Shown piece by piece: positions 1 through 8,285 of a stretch of DNA of 63,428 nucleotides. Source of the DNA: Clostridia bacterium (GTDB taxonomy: Bacteria; Bacillota; Clostridia; Christensenellales; Aristaeellaceae); NCBI GenBank assembly GCA_017396845.1, contig JAFQKQ010000087.1, positions 1 through 63,428 on the forward strand. Reading direction: 5' to 3'. Both the position numbers and the translations under genes were made by a program. How positions within the stretch are numbered: position 1 is the first letter of the stretch; the number at the start of each line of letters is the position of its first letter. The notes beneath the pieces were generated by a model, which was given only the letters and a program-made list of their open reading frames with translations, had not been told where the DNA came from and did no database searches.

Positions 1-45
1 AAGTACCGCCAAAAGCGACGATATAATCTTCTTTATACGCATCAT
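1..45 (-). CDS. Start of an exported protein, cut by the window edge
   Basis: Only the first 15 codons are inside the window. They read MMRIKKIISSLLAVL, a positively charged N-region followed by a hydrophobic run, which is the beginning of a signal peptide. A good ribosome binding site (AAGGGG) lies about nine bases upstream of the double ATG. The gene follows the TPR membrane protein by 46 bases on the same strand, so the two are probably co-transcribed. Function cannot be assigned. Confidence 0.6.
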   Translation of the reverse strand, partial: MMRIKKIISSLLAVL

Positions 46-91
46 CTTTCTACACCCCTTCGATTGATCGTTTCCATAGGCTGTGCTCAAG

Positions 92-1918
92 TTATTCTAT
101 CCCGCTGAACATTACCAGAAAATCCAGATAGAAAATCGTTTCGTCAATCATGCTGTCCGTAAACCACTCTTCATTGTGTTCGGCAACCATAAAGAACGGA
201 GTATTCCACATATCGATATTGTTCGTATTCGCCTTATATTCCACATTGTTGCCGTTCTCGTCATAATAGTACACAAGCAGATAATTGCCCCAGCCGTTCT
301 GGGCAACAAAATCAATTTGTTTCTGCGTATACTTTGCAAGAATCGCCTTTGCGCTTTCGCTTTCGGAATCCGACAAAGCGTTCTGGATTTCTTCGATCTG
401 TTCCGGCGCAAGGCCTACATTCGTATCGCTGTATGCGTTTCCGCTGATCGCATGCGCCATGCGCGGTGCATTCTCGTATCCGTCCATAATGATTCCGACT
501 GCAGGATCGTTTTTATCGTATACGGAAATCGTTTCAAACGCAATATATTCCGGGAATGATGTGTAGCTCGTATTTGTGAAAGAGCCATAGCCCGAACTCG
601 TGCTCTTTTCATTAATGCTTCCGCCTGCCAAATAGCCTTTTTCAACCAGTATGAAAGAAGTACACTCATCAAAGCTTTCTGCGCGCATATCCTCCGCAAG
701 TCTCAGCATAAGAGCCGGTTCTAACTTTACGGTGTACGAATACTCGTCCGTTTTCTTCTTCGCATTCAGAGTATCGCTGAGCGCATTCGCTTCCGTCATC
801 GTCTTTGTTCTGTGCGAACTCGTCTTAGGTTCTTTTTCCGTTCTCGTGAAAATAAGCATCTTCGAGGTATCTAAAGCGCCCGTGTACTCCGCATTGGCAA
901 TATCAAGCATCTGATAGGCCTTCAGATCCTGATCCACCTCTACGCCGTCGGGATATACGAGGTTCAGGTCAATTCCGTCGGCGCTCATGGCCGCGCAGTA
1001 CATAAGCTGCATATCAAGATTCCTGATCGACTTTCCGAATCCTGCGAGCGCCGTCTCAAGCTCCTGCCCGGAATTCTCTGCGCTTGCTTCCTTGACTGCT
1101 GTGTAGATCAGTCCAACCGCCTTCTCGGCCTCTTCTTCATTTCCGGTTTCACTGCACAGCGTCATGATATTGCTAAACGCATTTACAGCCTCCTCGTTTT
1201 CACCTTCGCCAATCAGATATTCGGCCTGATCGCACAATACTTCAATCGCCTTATCGGTATCGCCCATCAGCTTGTACTGCTCGCTTGCGCCATCGTAGTC
1301 TTTCTCCGCATACAGCTTCTCCGCCCAGAGAGTGCGGACGTTTACGATTTTTTCCTGCTCATTGTACTTTTTGTAGGTTTCTACAGCATTGGCGTAGTCG
1401 CCCTCTTCTACGCATTTTTCAGCGTACAGCATATACATTTCATACGACTCATCATTGAGTCCGGCTTTTCCGTATTCCACGGCCGCCTTCTCATAATCTC
1501 CGGTTTCCTTCGCGTAATCCGCATATGCGCTTCTTGCGTTTTTCACTTCTTCTTTCGCGCCGATATCCGTATAAATCTCAATTGCGCGGTCGAAATTCTT
1601 GTCTTCAATCGCCTTCTCGGCGGCTTTTCCATAGGACTCCGCCCACTTATCGGCAGCCTTTCCCTTATAGAACCAGTTGCCCTTCATATCGTCGTATTTC
1701 GCGGCGGCCGCTTCGTAGTCTCCGGCCTTGAAAAGCTTGTTTGCCTGGCCGATTCTTATGCTGCTTACCGTAAACAGCGCAAGCACAACAGCGAGAACCA
1801 GCACAAGCGCGATCAGGCTCTTCTTAACGGCAGGATTCATCTTCTTCATATCAAGTCCCATCCGTCTTTTCTGCATTCTTCTGATCTTCTTTGCAAGGAA
1901 AAATTCACGCCTCTTCAT
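92..1918 (-). CDS. TPR-repeat membrane protein of unknown function
   Basis: A 608-residue protein with a Lys/Arg-rich cytoplasmic N-terminus, one hydrophobic segment at about residues 34-53, and then a long extracytoplasmic part. Residues about 60-300 hold at least six degenerate tetratricopeptide-like helical pairs, seen as recurring GDYEKA(A/V)-type cores such as KNFDRAIEIY, GDYANAVETY and KDYDGASEQY. The C-terminal 300 residues form a separate mixed alpha/beta region that I do not recognise. The start has a GGAGGGG site. The architecture suggests an envelope-anchored scaffold for protein contacts, which is inference. It is transcribed from the promoter at 2015-2043. Confidence 0.85.
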   Translation of the reverse strand: MKRREFFLAKKIRRMQKRRMGLDMKKMNPAVKKSLIALVLVLAVVLALFTVSSIRIGQANKLFKAGDYEAAAAKYDDMKGNWFYKGKAADKWAESYGKAAEKAIEDKNFDRAIEIYTDIGAKEEVKNARSAYADYAKETGDYEKAAVEYGKAGLNDESYEMYMLYAEKCVEEGDYANAVETYKKYNEQEKIVNVRTLWAEKLYAEKDYDGASEQYKLMGDTDKAIEVLCDQAEYLIGEGENEEAVNAFSNIMTLCSETGNEEEAEKAVGLIYTAVKEASAENSGQELETALAGFGKSIRNLDMQLMYCAAMSADGIDLNLVYPDGVEVDQDLKAYQMLDIANAEYTGALDTSKMLIFTRTEKEPKTSSHRTKTMTEANALSDTLNAKKKTDEYSYTVKLEPALMLRLAEDMRAESFDECTSFILVEKGYLAGGSINEKSTSSGYGSFTNTSYTSFPEYIAFETISVYDKNDPAVGIIMDGYENAPRMAHAISGNAYSDTNVGLAPEQIEEIQNALSDSESESAKAILAKYTQKQIDFVAQNGWGNYLLVYYYDENGNNVEYKANTNNIDMWNTPFFMVAEHNEEWFTDSMIDETIFYLDFLVMFSGIE

Positions 1919-2014
1919 TCGTATGCCCCTCCGAATTCTCTATTTCTGTTTCTCCGCCCGACCGTTCAAAAACCTATCGGGTTAAATCCCCGATCCCCAT
2001 TAATTAATATTCCT

Positions 2015-2043
2015 ATTATAGCAAATCACATTATAATCGTCAA
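2015..2043 (-). promoter_or_regulatory. Sigma-A promoter for the TPR membrane protein
   Basis: On the minus strand TTGACG is followed after exactly 17 bases by TATAAT. The -10 box lies about 100 bases upstream of the TPR gene start, leaving a moderate 5' leader. Confidence 0.75.
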
Positions 2044-2107
2044 CAATTTCAAACCGTTTCAGCCGTTATTTCGTCATATTTCGCCGATCAAAAGCGCTCT
2101 GTCCTGT

Positions 2108-2159
2108 ATAAAAAACGGCAATACCGCACGTAAACAGTGAAACGCCGCGATACTGCCGT
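2108..2159 (-). terminator. Rho-independent terminator of the glutamate symporter gene
   Basis: The minus strand folds into a 13-bp stem (ACGGCAGTATCGC with GCGGTATTGCCGT, two G-U pairs) followed by a run of Ts. It lies about 60 bases beyond the symporter stop codon and upstream of the next promoter. Confidence 0.8.
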
Positions 2160-2216
2160 ATACCCATCGTTCATTTAAACATATAGCCGATTTCGCAGCC
2201 GAAATCCGCCGAAAAA

Positions 2217-3638
2217 TCAGCGCGCCTTGTCCTTTTTTCCCTTCCTCTTAAATATAAGCGCCCTGAACATAAGCACGTTCATTCCGAGGAACATCACCGT
2301 CAGGATACCGAGCACCGTCCAAGCCCAGCCGATGGAATTGGCTACATAGCCCAAGAGGAGCAGCATGGGGAAACCGAATATAATTGCCCATAGGTTCTGG
2401 TAGATCAGATTGCCGGAGGCAGGAGTGTCGAAATTGGGATCGATTTCACGAAGGAGTATTACACCGGTGGAAGCGGTGCCGGTCAGCATGCCGAACAGCG
2501 ACAAAAATGCTTCATGCTCGTAATCCGGGAACAGGCGCTTGGTGACAAAGCGTACGAAAATATAGGTGACAATGCCGCCCAGAATGCAGATGGAGAACAG
2601 CGGAATCAGGAATTCCTTTTTCGTGAAGGCGGAAAGGTCGATAGCGGCGATGGACGCAACCACCATAAGATCGAACATGAAGCCGGATATGCGGTTTAAA
2701 AGGAAGTTGTTGGTGTACTCGCGCTTCATTGCCCCCTTCTTTTTCAGAAGCGCAAGCACAGACCTTACCAATATGGCGGCGGCGGTACCCACCAGGAAGT
2801 TAAAGCCCCAGAGAAGGCTCATAACGGTATTATCGTAGAAGGGAATCCCGCAGAAGAGCTGATTCATCCCCCACATAAAGGCGTATGTAATTCCATAGGC
2901 GACAAAGATCAGCGCAAACTGCACGGTGAGCTTGTCCATCGATTCGCTCATCGGAATTTCACCGGGCGAAGCGATGGTCTCGGCAGAGACGCGTTCCATT
3001 TCCGCGGCGTTGTCATATACCTTTACAACGCCCTTTCTGCGAAGCGAATTGAGGTAAATTACGCCTCCGACGGATGCAACGATAAACCCGCATGCAGCAA
3101 TCGAAAGACCGAACGAGGTTCCGCCGTCAAAGCCTTTTTCCTGGAAATTATGTCCCCAGTTGTACGCCTGTCCGGGGCCCTGACCAAAGCCCATAGGAAG
3201 CAATGCGCCGGAAGCGGCAAAGGAGCCGATCATATAGAAAAGCGCAAGGGATATAATAAGACCCGCTACCAGCTGCACAAGATACGTATTTACAACCACG
3301 AGCGAGGTGTTGAATATATCCCGCCTCGCCTTTGCGTTTCTCTGTTTGTCGAGTCTTCTGAGCGCAAGCGCCACAAAGCCCAGGCCCAGACCATGGTAAG
3401 TAAGCGTTTCAAGCATGGACGGATTCATCATTTTTTCGCCCGTGATCAGTTCATAAAGTCCGCTGACAATCAGCACAATAAATCCCGCAAGCACGCTTGC
3501 AGGGATCAGTGAGCGGCGAAGAAACGCTATTTTTCTTCTGAGTGCGTTTGCAGCCAGCATGGCGCCCATCAGCACCGCTGTTATAATCACCAGCTGCCAA
3601 ACGCCGAAATCCCAGAACTGTATACTTCCGTTCGTCAT
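2217..3638 (-). CDS. Sodium/glutamate symporter (ESS family, GltS-like)
   Basis: A 473-residue polytopic membrane protein of the glutamate:Na+ symporter (ESS) family, which imports glutamate or a similar acid with sodium. The best evidence is the glycine-rich signature GFGQGPGQA at about residues 150-158, plus a matching small-residue stretch (GMLTGTASTGVILLRE) in the second half, as expected for an inverted-repeat transporter. About 10-12 hydrophobic segments are visible. The protein is longer than E. coli GltS (about 400 residues), with a charged central loop. A TAGGAGGG site precedes the ATG. It is a single-gene unit with its own promoter and terminator. The exact substrate is uncertain. 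Confidence 0.85.
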   Translation of the reverse strand: MTNGSIQFWDFGVWQLVIITAVLMGAMLAANALRRKIAFLRRSLIPASVLAGFIVLIVSGLYELITGEKMMNPSMLETLTYHGLGLGFVALALRRLDKQRNAKARRDIFNTSLVVVNTYLVQLVAGLIISLALFYMIGSFAASGALLPMGFGQGPGQAYNWGHNFQEKGFDGGTSFGLSIAACGFIVASVGGVIYLNSLRRKGVVKVYDNAAEMERVSAETIASPGEIPMSESMDKLTVQFALIFVAYGITYAFMWGMNQLFCGIPFYDNTVMSLLWGFNFLVGTAAAILVRSVLALLKKKGAMKREYTNNFLLNRISGFMFDLMVVASIAAIDLSAFTKKEFLIPLFSICILGGIVTYIFVRFVTKRLFPDYEHEAFLSLFGMLTGTASTGVILLREIDPNFDTPASGNLIYQNLWAIIFGFPMLLLLGYVANSIGWAWTVLGILTVMFLGMNVLMFRALIFKRKGKKDKAR

Positions 3639-3676
3639 ACAATGCCCTCCTACTCCGATATTAACAGTAATATTAT

Positions 3677-3705
3677 ATCATAATTTAGTCTACATTGCAT
3701 GTCAA
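3677..3705 (-). promoter_or_regulatory. Promoter of the glutamate symporter gene
   Basis: Minus strand: TTGACA, 17-base spacer, TATGAT. A perfect TATAAT lies five bases further downstream at 22-base spacing and is the less likely box. Confidence 0.65.
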
Positions 3706-3797
3706 AACAATAAACATTCTTTATCTCTTTTGAAACCGCGGGCATTTTCCCCGGACGCACAACGTACAATCAGATACCTTTAAGGGAGGGACATAAC

Positions 3798-4790
3798 ATG
3801 CATCCTATGCTCATGCTTTCAAGCGAGACAGACGGACTGATATACATAAACGGCGAATTTTCCGGCGAAATCCGCCCGGACGCCCCCGTATTCCGCCCCA
3901 TTCAGGCGTACGGAGCCGTTTATCTGGAATTCAAGCCTTTACAGGAATACATGCTTCCGCTCTACAGCCGGATCGCGTTTTCAAAAGGCGCTCCCGTACC
4001 CGAGTCCATCGCCGCCGCACGGGGTGTATACGCCATACAATGGCCGTTTGGAATTACGGAAATTGAACTGAGCCCGGAAAGGATCTATACCGATCCGCCC
4101 GCGCGCGTAAAAATCGTAAGCGAGCATACGTCTCTTGTCATGGTCAGCGGAAGAGGCGAGACCCGTCTGGAGTCGGAGGACGGCGAAAACGCATTTTCCA
4201 TTCCGCTTCCAAGCGGCGCCAAAAAGCCGCGCATATCGGAAGCGGACGGAATCCTGTACGCCTCCGGCGATACGGAACGCGGCGAAAAATATCTGACAGC
4301 CTTCGTATTCGGCGCAAAAAGCCCGCTTCTTTCCGTCGTCGGATGCGAAATTACCTCATTGGGCGCCGGGCGCTTTATCGTTACGGAGGAAATCGGCGAC
4401 CTTGCCGGACACATTCGAAAAAGCGAATACGCATTAAAGGGCGGTGTGTTTCAGGCGGAAGAAAGCGCAATCTATCAGCATCCCGCCGGCAGCTTTCAGG
4501 CGGCGGCGCCGGCATTTCTTGCCATGCACGCGCTTGAATGCATGCAGCTGAAGCTGTTTGACGAAACAGAAGAATGCTTCGCTCCCGGCACGGCAATGGA
4601 TGAAAGCGCAAAAGAAATCGCCGAAGCCACCTCTGCATCGGCCATATTCAGATTCTCTCCGCCTGACGGAAGAAACGCCGTCGCCGCGTTTCAGATGCTT
4701 CATCCGTCATTTGCCCGGGCGCTCCCCATATATTACTCCTGCGAAATGCTGTCTGGCGCATGGAAGCTAACGGATATGCGCGCAGACTGA
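3798..4790 (+). CDS. Hypothetical protein, 330 residues
   Basis: I do not recognise this protein. It has no signal peptide, membrane segment or nucleotide-binding motif. The composition suggests mostly beta structure in residues 1-220, with alternating hydrophobic residues and many Gly/Glu turns (for example IYINGEFSGEI near the N-terminus), and a more helical, Ala-rich C-terminal third. A strong AGGGAGG site fixes the ATG. It stands alone between the divergently transcribed symporter and the promoter of the metallopeptidase operon. Codon use matches its neighbours, so it is probably a real, lineage-specific cytoplasmic protein. Confidence 0.75.
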   Translation: MHPMLMLSSETDGLIYINGEFSGEIRPDAPVFRPIQAYGAVYLEFKPLQEYMLPLYSRIAFSKGAPVPESIAAARGVYAIQWPFGITEIELSPERIYTDPPARVKIVSEHTSLVMVSGRGETRLESEDGENAFSIPLPSGAKKPRISEADGILYASGDTERGEKYLTAFVFGAKSPLLSVVGCEITSLGAGRFIVTEEIGDLAGHIRKSEYALKGGVFQAEESAIYQHPAGSFQAAAPAFLAMHALECMQLKLFDETEECFAPGTAMDESAKEIAEATSASAIFRFSPPDGRNAVAAFQMLHPSFARALPIYYSCEMLSGAWKLTDMRAD

Positions 4791-4848
4791 CATTTGAAAC
4801 ATCTCATTGTATTTTTGGGCGCAACTCGTAGTAAACGAAAGAAAACTG

Positions 4849-4857
4849 TGGTATAAT
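4849..4857 (+). promoter_or_regulatory. Extended -10 promoter of the YugP-like operon
   Basis: The sequence TGGTATAAT is a consensus extended -10 element, 30 bases upstream of the metallopeptidase ATG. No good -35 box is present (TAGTAA at the right distance). The same TGG-TATAAT form appears before gyrB and mrp. Confidence 0.65.
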
Positions 4858-4887
4858 ATCACTGTAAAAACAAATGGAGGTATAAAA

Positions 4888-5577
4888 ATGCTTAATCAAT
4901 CTACTATTTTCATACTGATCATAGCTGCTTTCGTTTTTTCAATTATCGCGCAATCGATGGTGAACAGTAAATTCAACAAATACAGTCAGGTGCCTACCCG
5001 GCGCGGAATCACAGGAAGCCAGGCGGCACGAATGATTCTCGACAGCGCCAGCCTTCACGATGTAAAAATCGAAATGACGCGCGGACATCTGAGCGATCAT
5101 TACGATCCGTCCAGGCGCGTGCTCAGGCTTTCCGAAGCCACCTACATGAGCCCGAGCATCGCAGCCGTAGGCGTAGCCGCGCACGAAGCCGGTCACGCCC
5201 TTCAGCACAAGGAGCAGTACGGCCCTCTGATGCTCAGAACCCTCTGCGCGCAGACCACCGGCATCGGCTCGCGTCTTGCCTGGCCTCTGTTCATATTCGG
5301 TCTGATTCTGAGCTTTGAACCGCTTCTCTGGGCGGGCATCGCGCTGTACGGCCTCGTATTCCTGTTTACGCTGATTACCCTGCCCGTTGAATACAACGCC
5401 TCCTCTCGCGCCCTTGCAAATCTCACCCAACTCGGCATTGTGGATTACGACGAAAGAAACGGCGCAAACGAGGTGCTGTCCGCAGCCGCCAAGACCTATG
5501 TGGCCTCCGCGCTCATGGCGGCGCTTCAGCTGCTCCGTCTGCTCTCCATCGCAAACCGCGGCCGCAGACGCAATTGA
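4888..5577 (+). CDS. YugP-like neutral zinc metallopeptidase
   Basis: A 229-residue membrane metallopeptidase of the YugP type. An N-terminal membrane helix (residues about 6-24) is followed by a soluble part containing the zinc-binding HEAGH motif at residues 99-103. Two closely spaced hydrophobic segments follow (about 130-180). A Glu in the next helix (LPVEYNASSRA) fits the third zinc ligand of such enzymes. An in-frame upstream ATG at 4807 lacks a ribosome binding site and overlaps the promoter. The chosen ATG follows GGAGG at seven bases. It starts an operon with the zinc-ribbon protein and the deacetylase. Its substrates are unknown. Confidence 0.88.
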   Translation: MLNQSTIFILIIAAFVFSIIAQSMVNSKFNKYSQVPTRRGITGSQAARMILDSASLHDVKIEMTRGHLSDHYDPSRRVLRLSEATYMSPSIAAVGVAAHEAGHALQHKEQYGPLMLRTLCAQTTGIGSRLAWPLFIFGLILSFEPLLWAGIALYGLVFLFTLITLPVEYNASSRALANLTQLGIVDYDERNGANEVLSAAAKTYVASALMAALQLLRLLSIANRGRRRN

Positions 5578-5596
5578 TGAAAGGAGCCGATGATTG

Positions 5597-5989
5597 ATGG
5601 CACTGTATTGTCCCTTATGTCAAAGGCTGTATGAAAACGAAAGAAAATGTCCGAAATGCCTGTTTTACCGCCTGCGCGAAATAACCCCCGGCGATCCGGT
5701 GCTGCTGGGAAAGTACGACTATATGCGCGCGGAAATACTGAAAGGCCTCCTTGCGGAAGCCGAGATTCCCTTCAACGCCACCGGCGGCGTAGCCGGGGCA
5801 TTCGGAATGTCCACGGCGCTCAGGCTTGACGAAATCTCGATTTTTGTGCCCTTCGGCGCGCTTGAAAAGGCAAACGAGCTTTCAGACAGTTTGTATATCG
5901 ATGAAGAAGCATTGCCGCCGGAAGACGAATCGGACGGCAATGACGGAACACCCTTCGAATCTGACGGCGATTTCGCCGACAAAGAATAA
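5597..5989 (+). CDS. Small zinc-ribbon protein with DUF2007-like core
   Basis: A 130-residue cytoplasmic protein. It opens with two CxxC pairs (CPLC and CPKC, residues about 5-22), a likely structural zinc ribbon. Residues about 35-95 (RAEILKGLLAEAEIPFN, then FVPFGALEKANEL) resemble the DUF2007 / putative signal-transducing fold in layout, a fold of unknown function. The tail is acidic and probably disordered. The start could also be the TTG three bases upstream; AAGGAG serves both. It sits between the metallopeptidase and the deacetylase with short gaps, so it is probably part of the same transcript. Confidence 0.75.
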   Translation: MALYCPLCQRLYENERKCPKCLFYRLREITPGDPVLLGKYDYMRAEILKGLLAEAEIPFNATGGVAGAFGMSTALRLDEISIFVPFGALEKANELSDSLYIDEEALPPEDESDGNDGTPFESDGDFADKE

Positions 5990-6008
5990 ATCATCGGAGG
6001 CAACACAT

Positions 6009-6851
6009 ATGCAAAAGAAAAAGCTTCGCTTCCCCGGAGGACTTCTCAAAGCATTCACCATGAGCTATGACGACGGCGTGGAACAGGATGTGCGCCTGAT
6101 CGAAATTATGCGCAGATACGGCGTAAAAGGCACCTTCAATATCAACGCCGGCCTCTTCGCCAAGGAGGGCGTCCGCTATCCCGAAGGTCAGGTTCACCGC
6201 CGAATGGATAAAGCCTCTATTATAAAGGCGTATGAAGGCGACGATATCGAGGTCGCGGTTCACGCCTATACCCACCCGTTCCTGGAATCCGTGCCCACCG
6301 CCTCCGCCATGTATGACGTCATCTGCGACCGCGCAGCGCTGGAAGATACCTTCGGCTGCATCATCCGGGGAATGGCATACCCTTACGGCACCTATAATGA
6401 CAATGTATGCGATATCCTCCGCCTCGCAGGGATCGCATATTCCCGAACCACCGAAACGCGCCTGAATTTCGACATTCCCAAGGATTGGCTGAAAATGGGT
6501 GCAACCTGCCATCACAACAATCCGAAGCTCATGGATCTGGCAGATGAGTTCCTGAATACCGCCCCCACCGACCGCAAAGACGGCTATCTTTTCTACCTCT
6601 GGGGACACGCCTATGAATTTGAAGGAAACGATAACTGGAACGTAATCGAAGAATTCCTTGAAAAAATCGGAAACCGCGATGATATATGGTACGCAACCAA
6701 TATCGAAGTGTACGATTATGTAAAGGCTTACGAAGCCCTTGAGTTCTCCGTAGATATGAAAATCGTACATAATCCTTCGTCCATAGACGTTTGGACGCTG
6801 ATCGATAAAGACGTAGTTCATATTCCCGCCGGAAAGACCGTTCGCATTTGA
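6009..6851 (+). CDS. Polysaccharide deacetylase family protein (NodB fold)
   Basis: A 280-residue carbohydrate esterase 4-type protein. The NodB motif 1 is SYDDG at about residues 19-23, carrying the catalytic base and metal-binding Asp pair. Motif 2 is HAYTH near residue 81, giving both metal-binding histidines. A YPYG segment follows. The protein therefore looks catalytically intact. It lacks a signal peptide, which is unusual for a cell-wall enzyme; soluble members of the family act on small or intracellular sugars. GGAGG precedes the ATG; the longer in-frame extension overlaps the previous gene and was rejected. It is the last gene of the operon. Confidence 0.88.
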   Translation: MQKKKLRFPGGLLKAFTMSYDDGVEQDVRLIEIMRRYGVKGTFNINAGLFAKEGVRYPEGQVHRRMDKASIIKAYEGDDIEVAVHAYTHPFLESVPTASAMYDVICDRAALEDTFGCIIRGMAYPYGTYNDNVCDILRLAGIAYSRTTETRLNFDIPKDWLKMGATCHHNNPKLMDLADEFLNTAPTDRKDGYLFYLWGHAYEFEGNDNWNVIEEFLEKIGNRDDIWYATNIEVYDYVKAYEALEFSVDMKIVHNPSSIDVWTLIDKDVVHIPAGKTVRI

Positions 6852-6992
6852 AACCGCATTTGAAAATCACGGCGTTTGTACCCCCCAGCCTTCCGCACGC
6901 GATACCGTGAATGTAAGGAACGGAACCAAGCTGCCCGGCAGGCGCCGCGCTTCTTATTGTAATCCGTCAAGCTCCCATTGAAAAAGAACGCC

Positions 6993-7079
6993 AAGAGGCT
7001 TGTGATTTAGCGCAGATCGCACTCCCGGAAATGCTGCGGCATGCCGGTTAACCGTCTGCGTAAAATACACAAGCCTCTT
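6993..7079. repeat. 87-base near-perfect long hairpin (inverted repeat)
   Basis: The ends AAGAGGCTTGTG and CACAAGCCTCTT are exact inverted copies. Pairing continues inward (6-bp CGCAGA/TCTGCG at 7011-7016 and 7055-7060, with an A/T-rich part between), giving a stem of about 24 bp with one mismatch and one bulge. The loop holds a second hairpin (CCGG..ATGC..GCAT.CCGG, 7025-7047). It lies between convergent genes and lacks a directly adjacent T-run, so it is not a plain terminator. It could be a MITE-like element or a structured 3' RNA. Confidence 0.6.
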
Positions 7080-7120
7080 AATATCGTCTTATGGCTTCGT
7101 CTCCTGTTTACTTTTCGCCG

Positions 7121-8236
7121 CTATTCCTCCGCATCCTCCGGAATATCCTCCGCATCCTCCGAGGCTTCGTCAACCGTATACACAATTGCGGTCATGCCAA
7201 GGCGCACAGATGCATCCGCTTCAAAATCAACTCTTGCGGTATACGCGGCTTCTCCGGTCTGAGACGAGCTGATCATAGAAATAAACGATACGACGCCGGG
7301 AATCATTTCCGCTTCGCCTTCGTTCCACATGAATTCGATCTGAACTGGATCGCCCTCGCAAATGCCCGCAAGATCGATTTCCTGAATGGTGATTTCAATA
7401 TACATGCTTCCGTCGGGGTACACGTTCAAAACGCTGTCGCCCTTATTGACGGGATTGCCCGCAGTATAACCAACGCTTTCAACGATGCCGGAAATATCGC
7501 TTACAACGGTATTGCCCGTGGAATAATATCCGTCATAGGTTCCCGAAAGCGTTTCATAGAGCGCTTCTCCCGCAGCGACATGCTGTCCTTCTTTAACCAG
7601 CATCCTGTAAATGCTTCCGGTCGACGTGTATGCGGTGGGATTCACGCGCTGAACGGTTCCGCGTCCAATGCGGCTCTTGGATTCTCTGTCCTCGCTTCTG
7701 AATATATTTACGGTATCGGAAATGACAAATTCTCCTTCCCGTACCTCTACGGTATACTCAGAGCCGTTTACCTGAGTGATAACACCCTTTCCCACCTGTT
7801 TTGCGTTCGAAATGCTGGAAAGATACACGGTTTCGCCGGTATGTATGAATTTGTTTTCATCCGAATCATAGCCTTTCTCCGTGGACGCGCTCAGCGTATA
7901 CGTGCGGTCGGTTTCAATATATAAAACCGCGCCGTATCGATTTACACAAACATCCGCGCTGTCTCCGGCAGATGCAAATATGCCTCTCACAGTTCCGCTT
8001 TCGGATGCGGTGACGATTTCGGGGAGTAGCGTAAGCACAATGTCGCCCTTTTCGATTCTCTGTCCCGCAAGCCAGCTTTCATCGCCCGCTTCTCCGCCGA
8101 TCGGAGCCGTTATGCTGACGGCGCCCTTCGCCTTCACAATGCCGTCATAGGTCATCTGCCGCTCGGAAAGCGCCGCTCCGTTCAAAACCAGCGCCAGCAA
8201 TACCGCCGCAATCACAATTCGAATCCCGCTCTTCAT
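7121..8236 (-). CDS. Secreted adaptor-like protein with lipoyl-type half domains (HlyD-like), copy 2
   Basis: A 371-residue protein with an N-terminal signal peptide and no other membrane segment. Several segments look like biotinyl-lipoyl half motifs with the typical (V/I)xxGDxV turn, for example RIEKGDIVLTL, KEGQHVAAGEAL and VNKGDSVLNVY. This is the domain that membrane fusion proteins use to build rings. The C-terminal 120 residues resemble their beta-barrel part, and the extreme C-terminus is acidic. It is clearly a paralogue of the gene just upstream (shared YTLSAS, DENKFIHTGETVYL and EDRESKSRIGRG-type segments). The ATG after GGAGG was preferred to one five codons upstream. It is the last gene of the MacAB-type operon. 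Confidence 0.8.
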   Translation of the reverse strand: MKSGIRIVIAAVLLALVLNGAALSERQMTYDGIVKAKGAVSITAPIGGEAGDESWLAGQRIEKGDIVLTLLPEIVTASESGTVRGIFASAGDSADVCVNRYGAVLYIETDRTYTLSASTEKGYDSDENKFIHTGETVYLSSISNAKQVGKGVITQVNGSEYTVEVREGEFVISDTVNIFRSEDRESKSRIGRGTVQRVNPTAYTSTGSIYRMLVKEGQHVAAGEALYETLSGTYDGYYSTGNTVVSDISGIVESVGYTAGNPVNKGDSVLNVYPDGSMYIEITIQEIDLAGICEGDPVQIEFMWNEGEAEMIPGVVSFISMISSSQTGEAAYTARVDFEADASVRLGMTAIVYTVDEASEDAEDIPEDAEE

Positions 8237-8285
8237 ATCATTTCCTCCCATTTTCCTTATTCATTTGTTAAGCCGTCCAGAGGCA

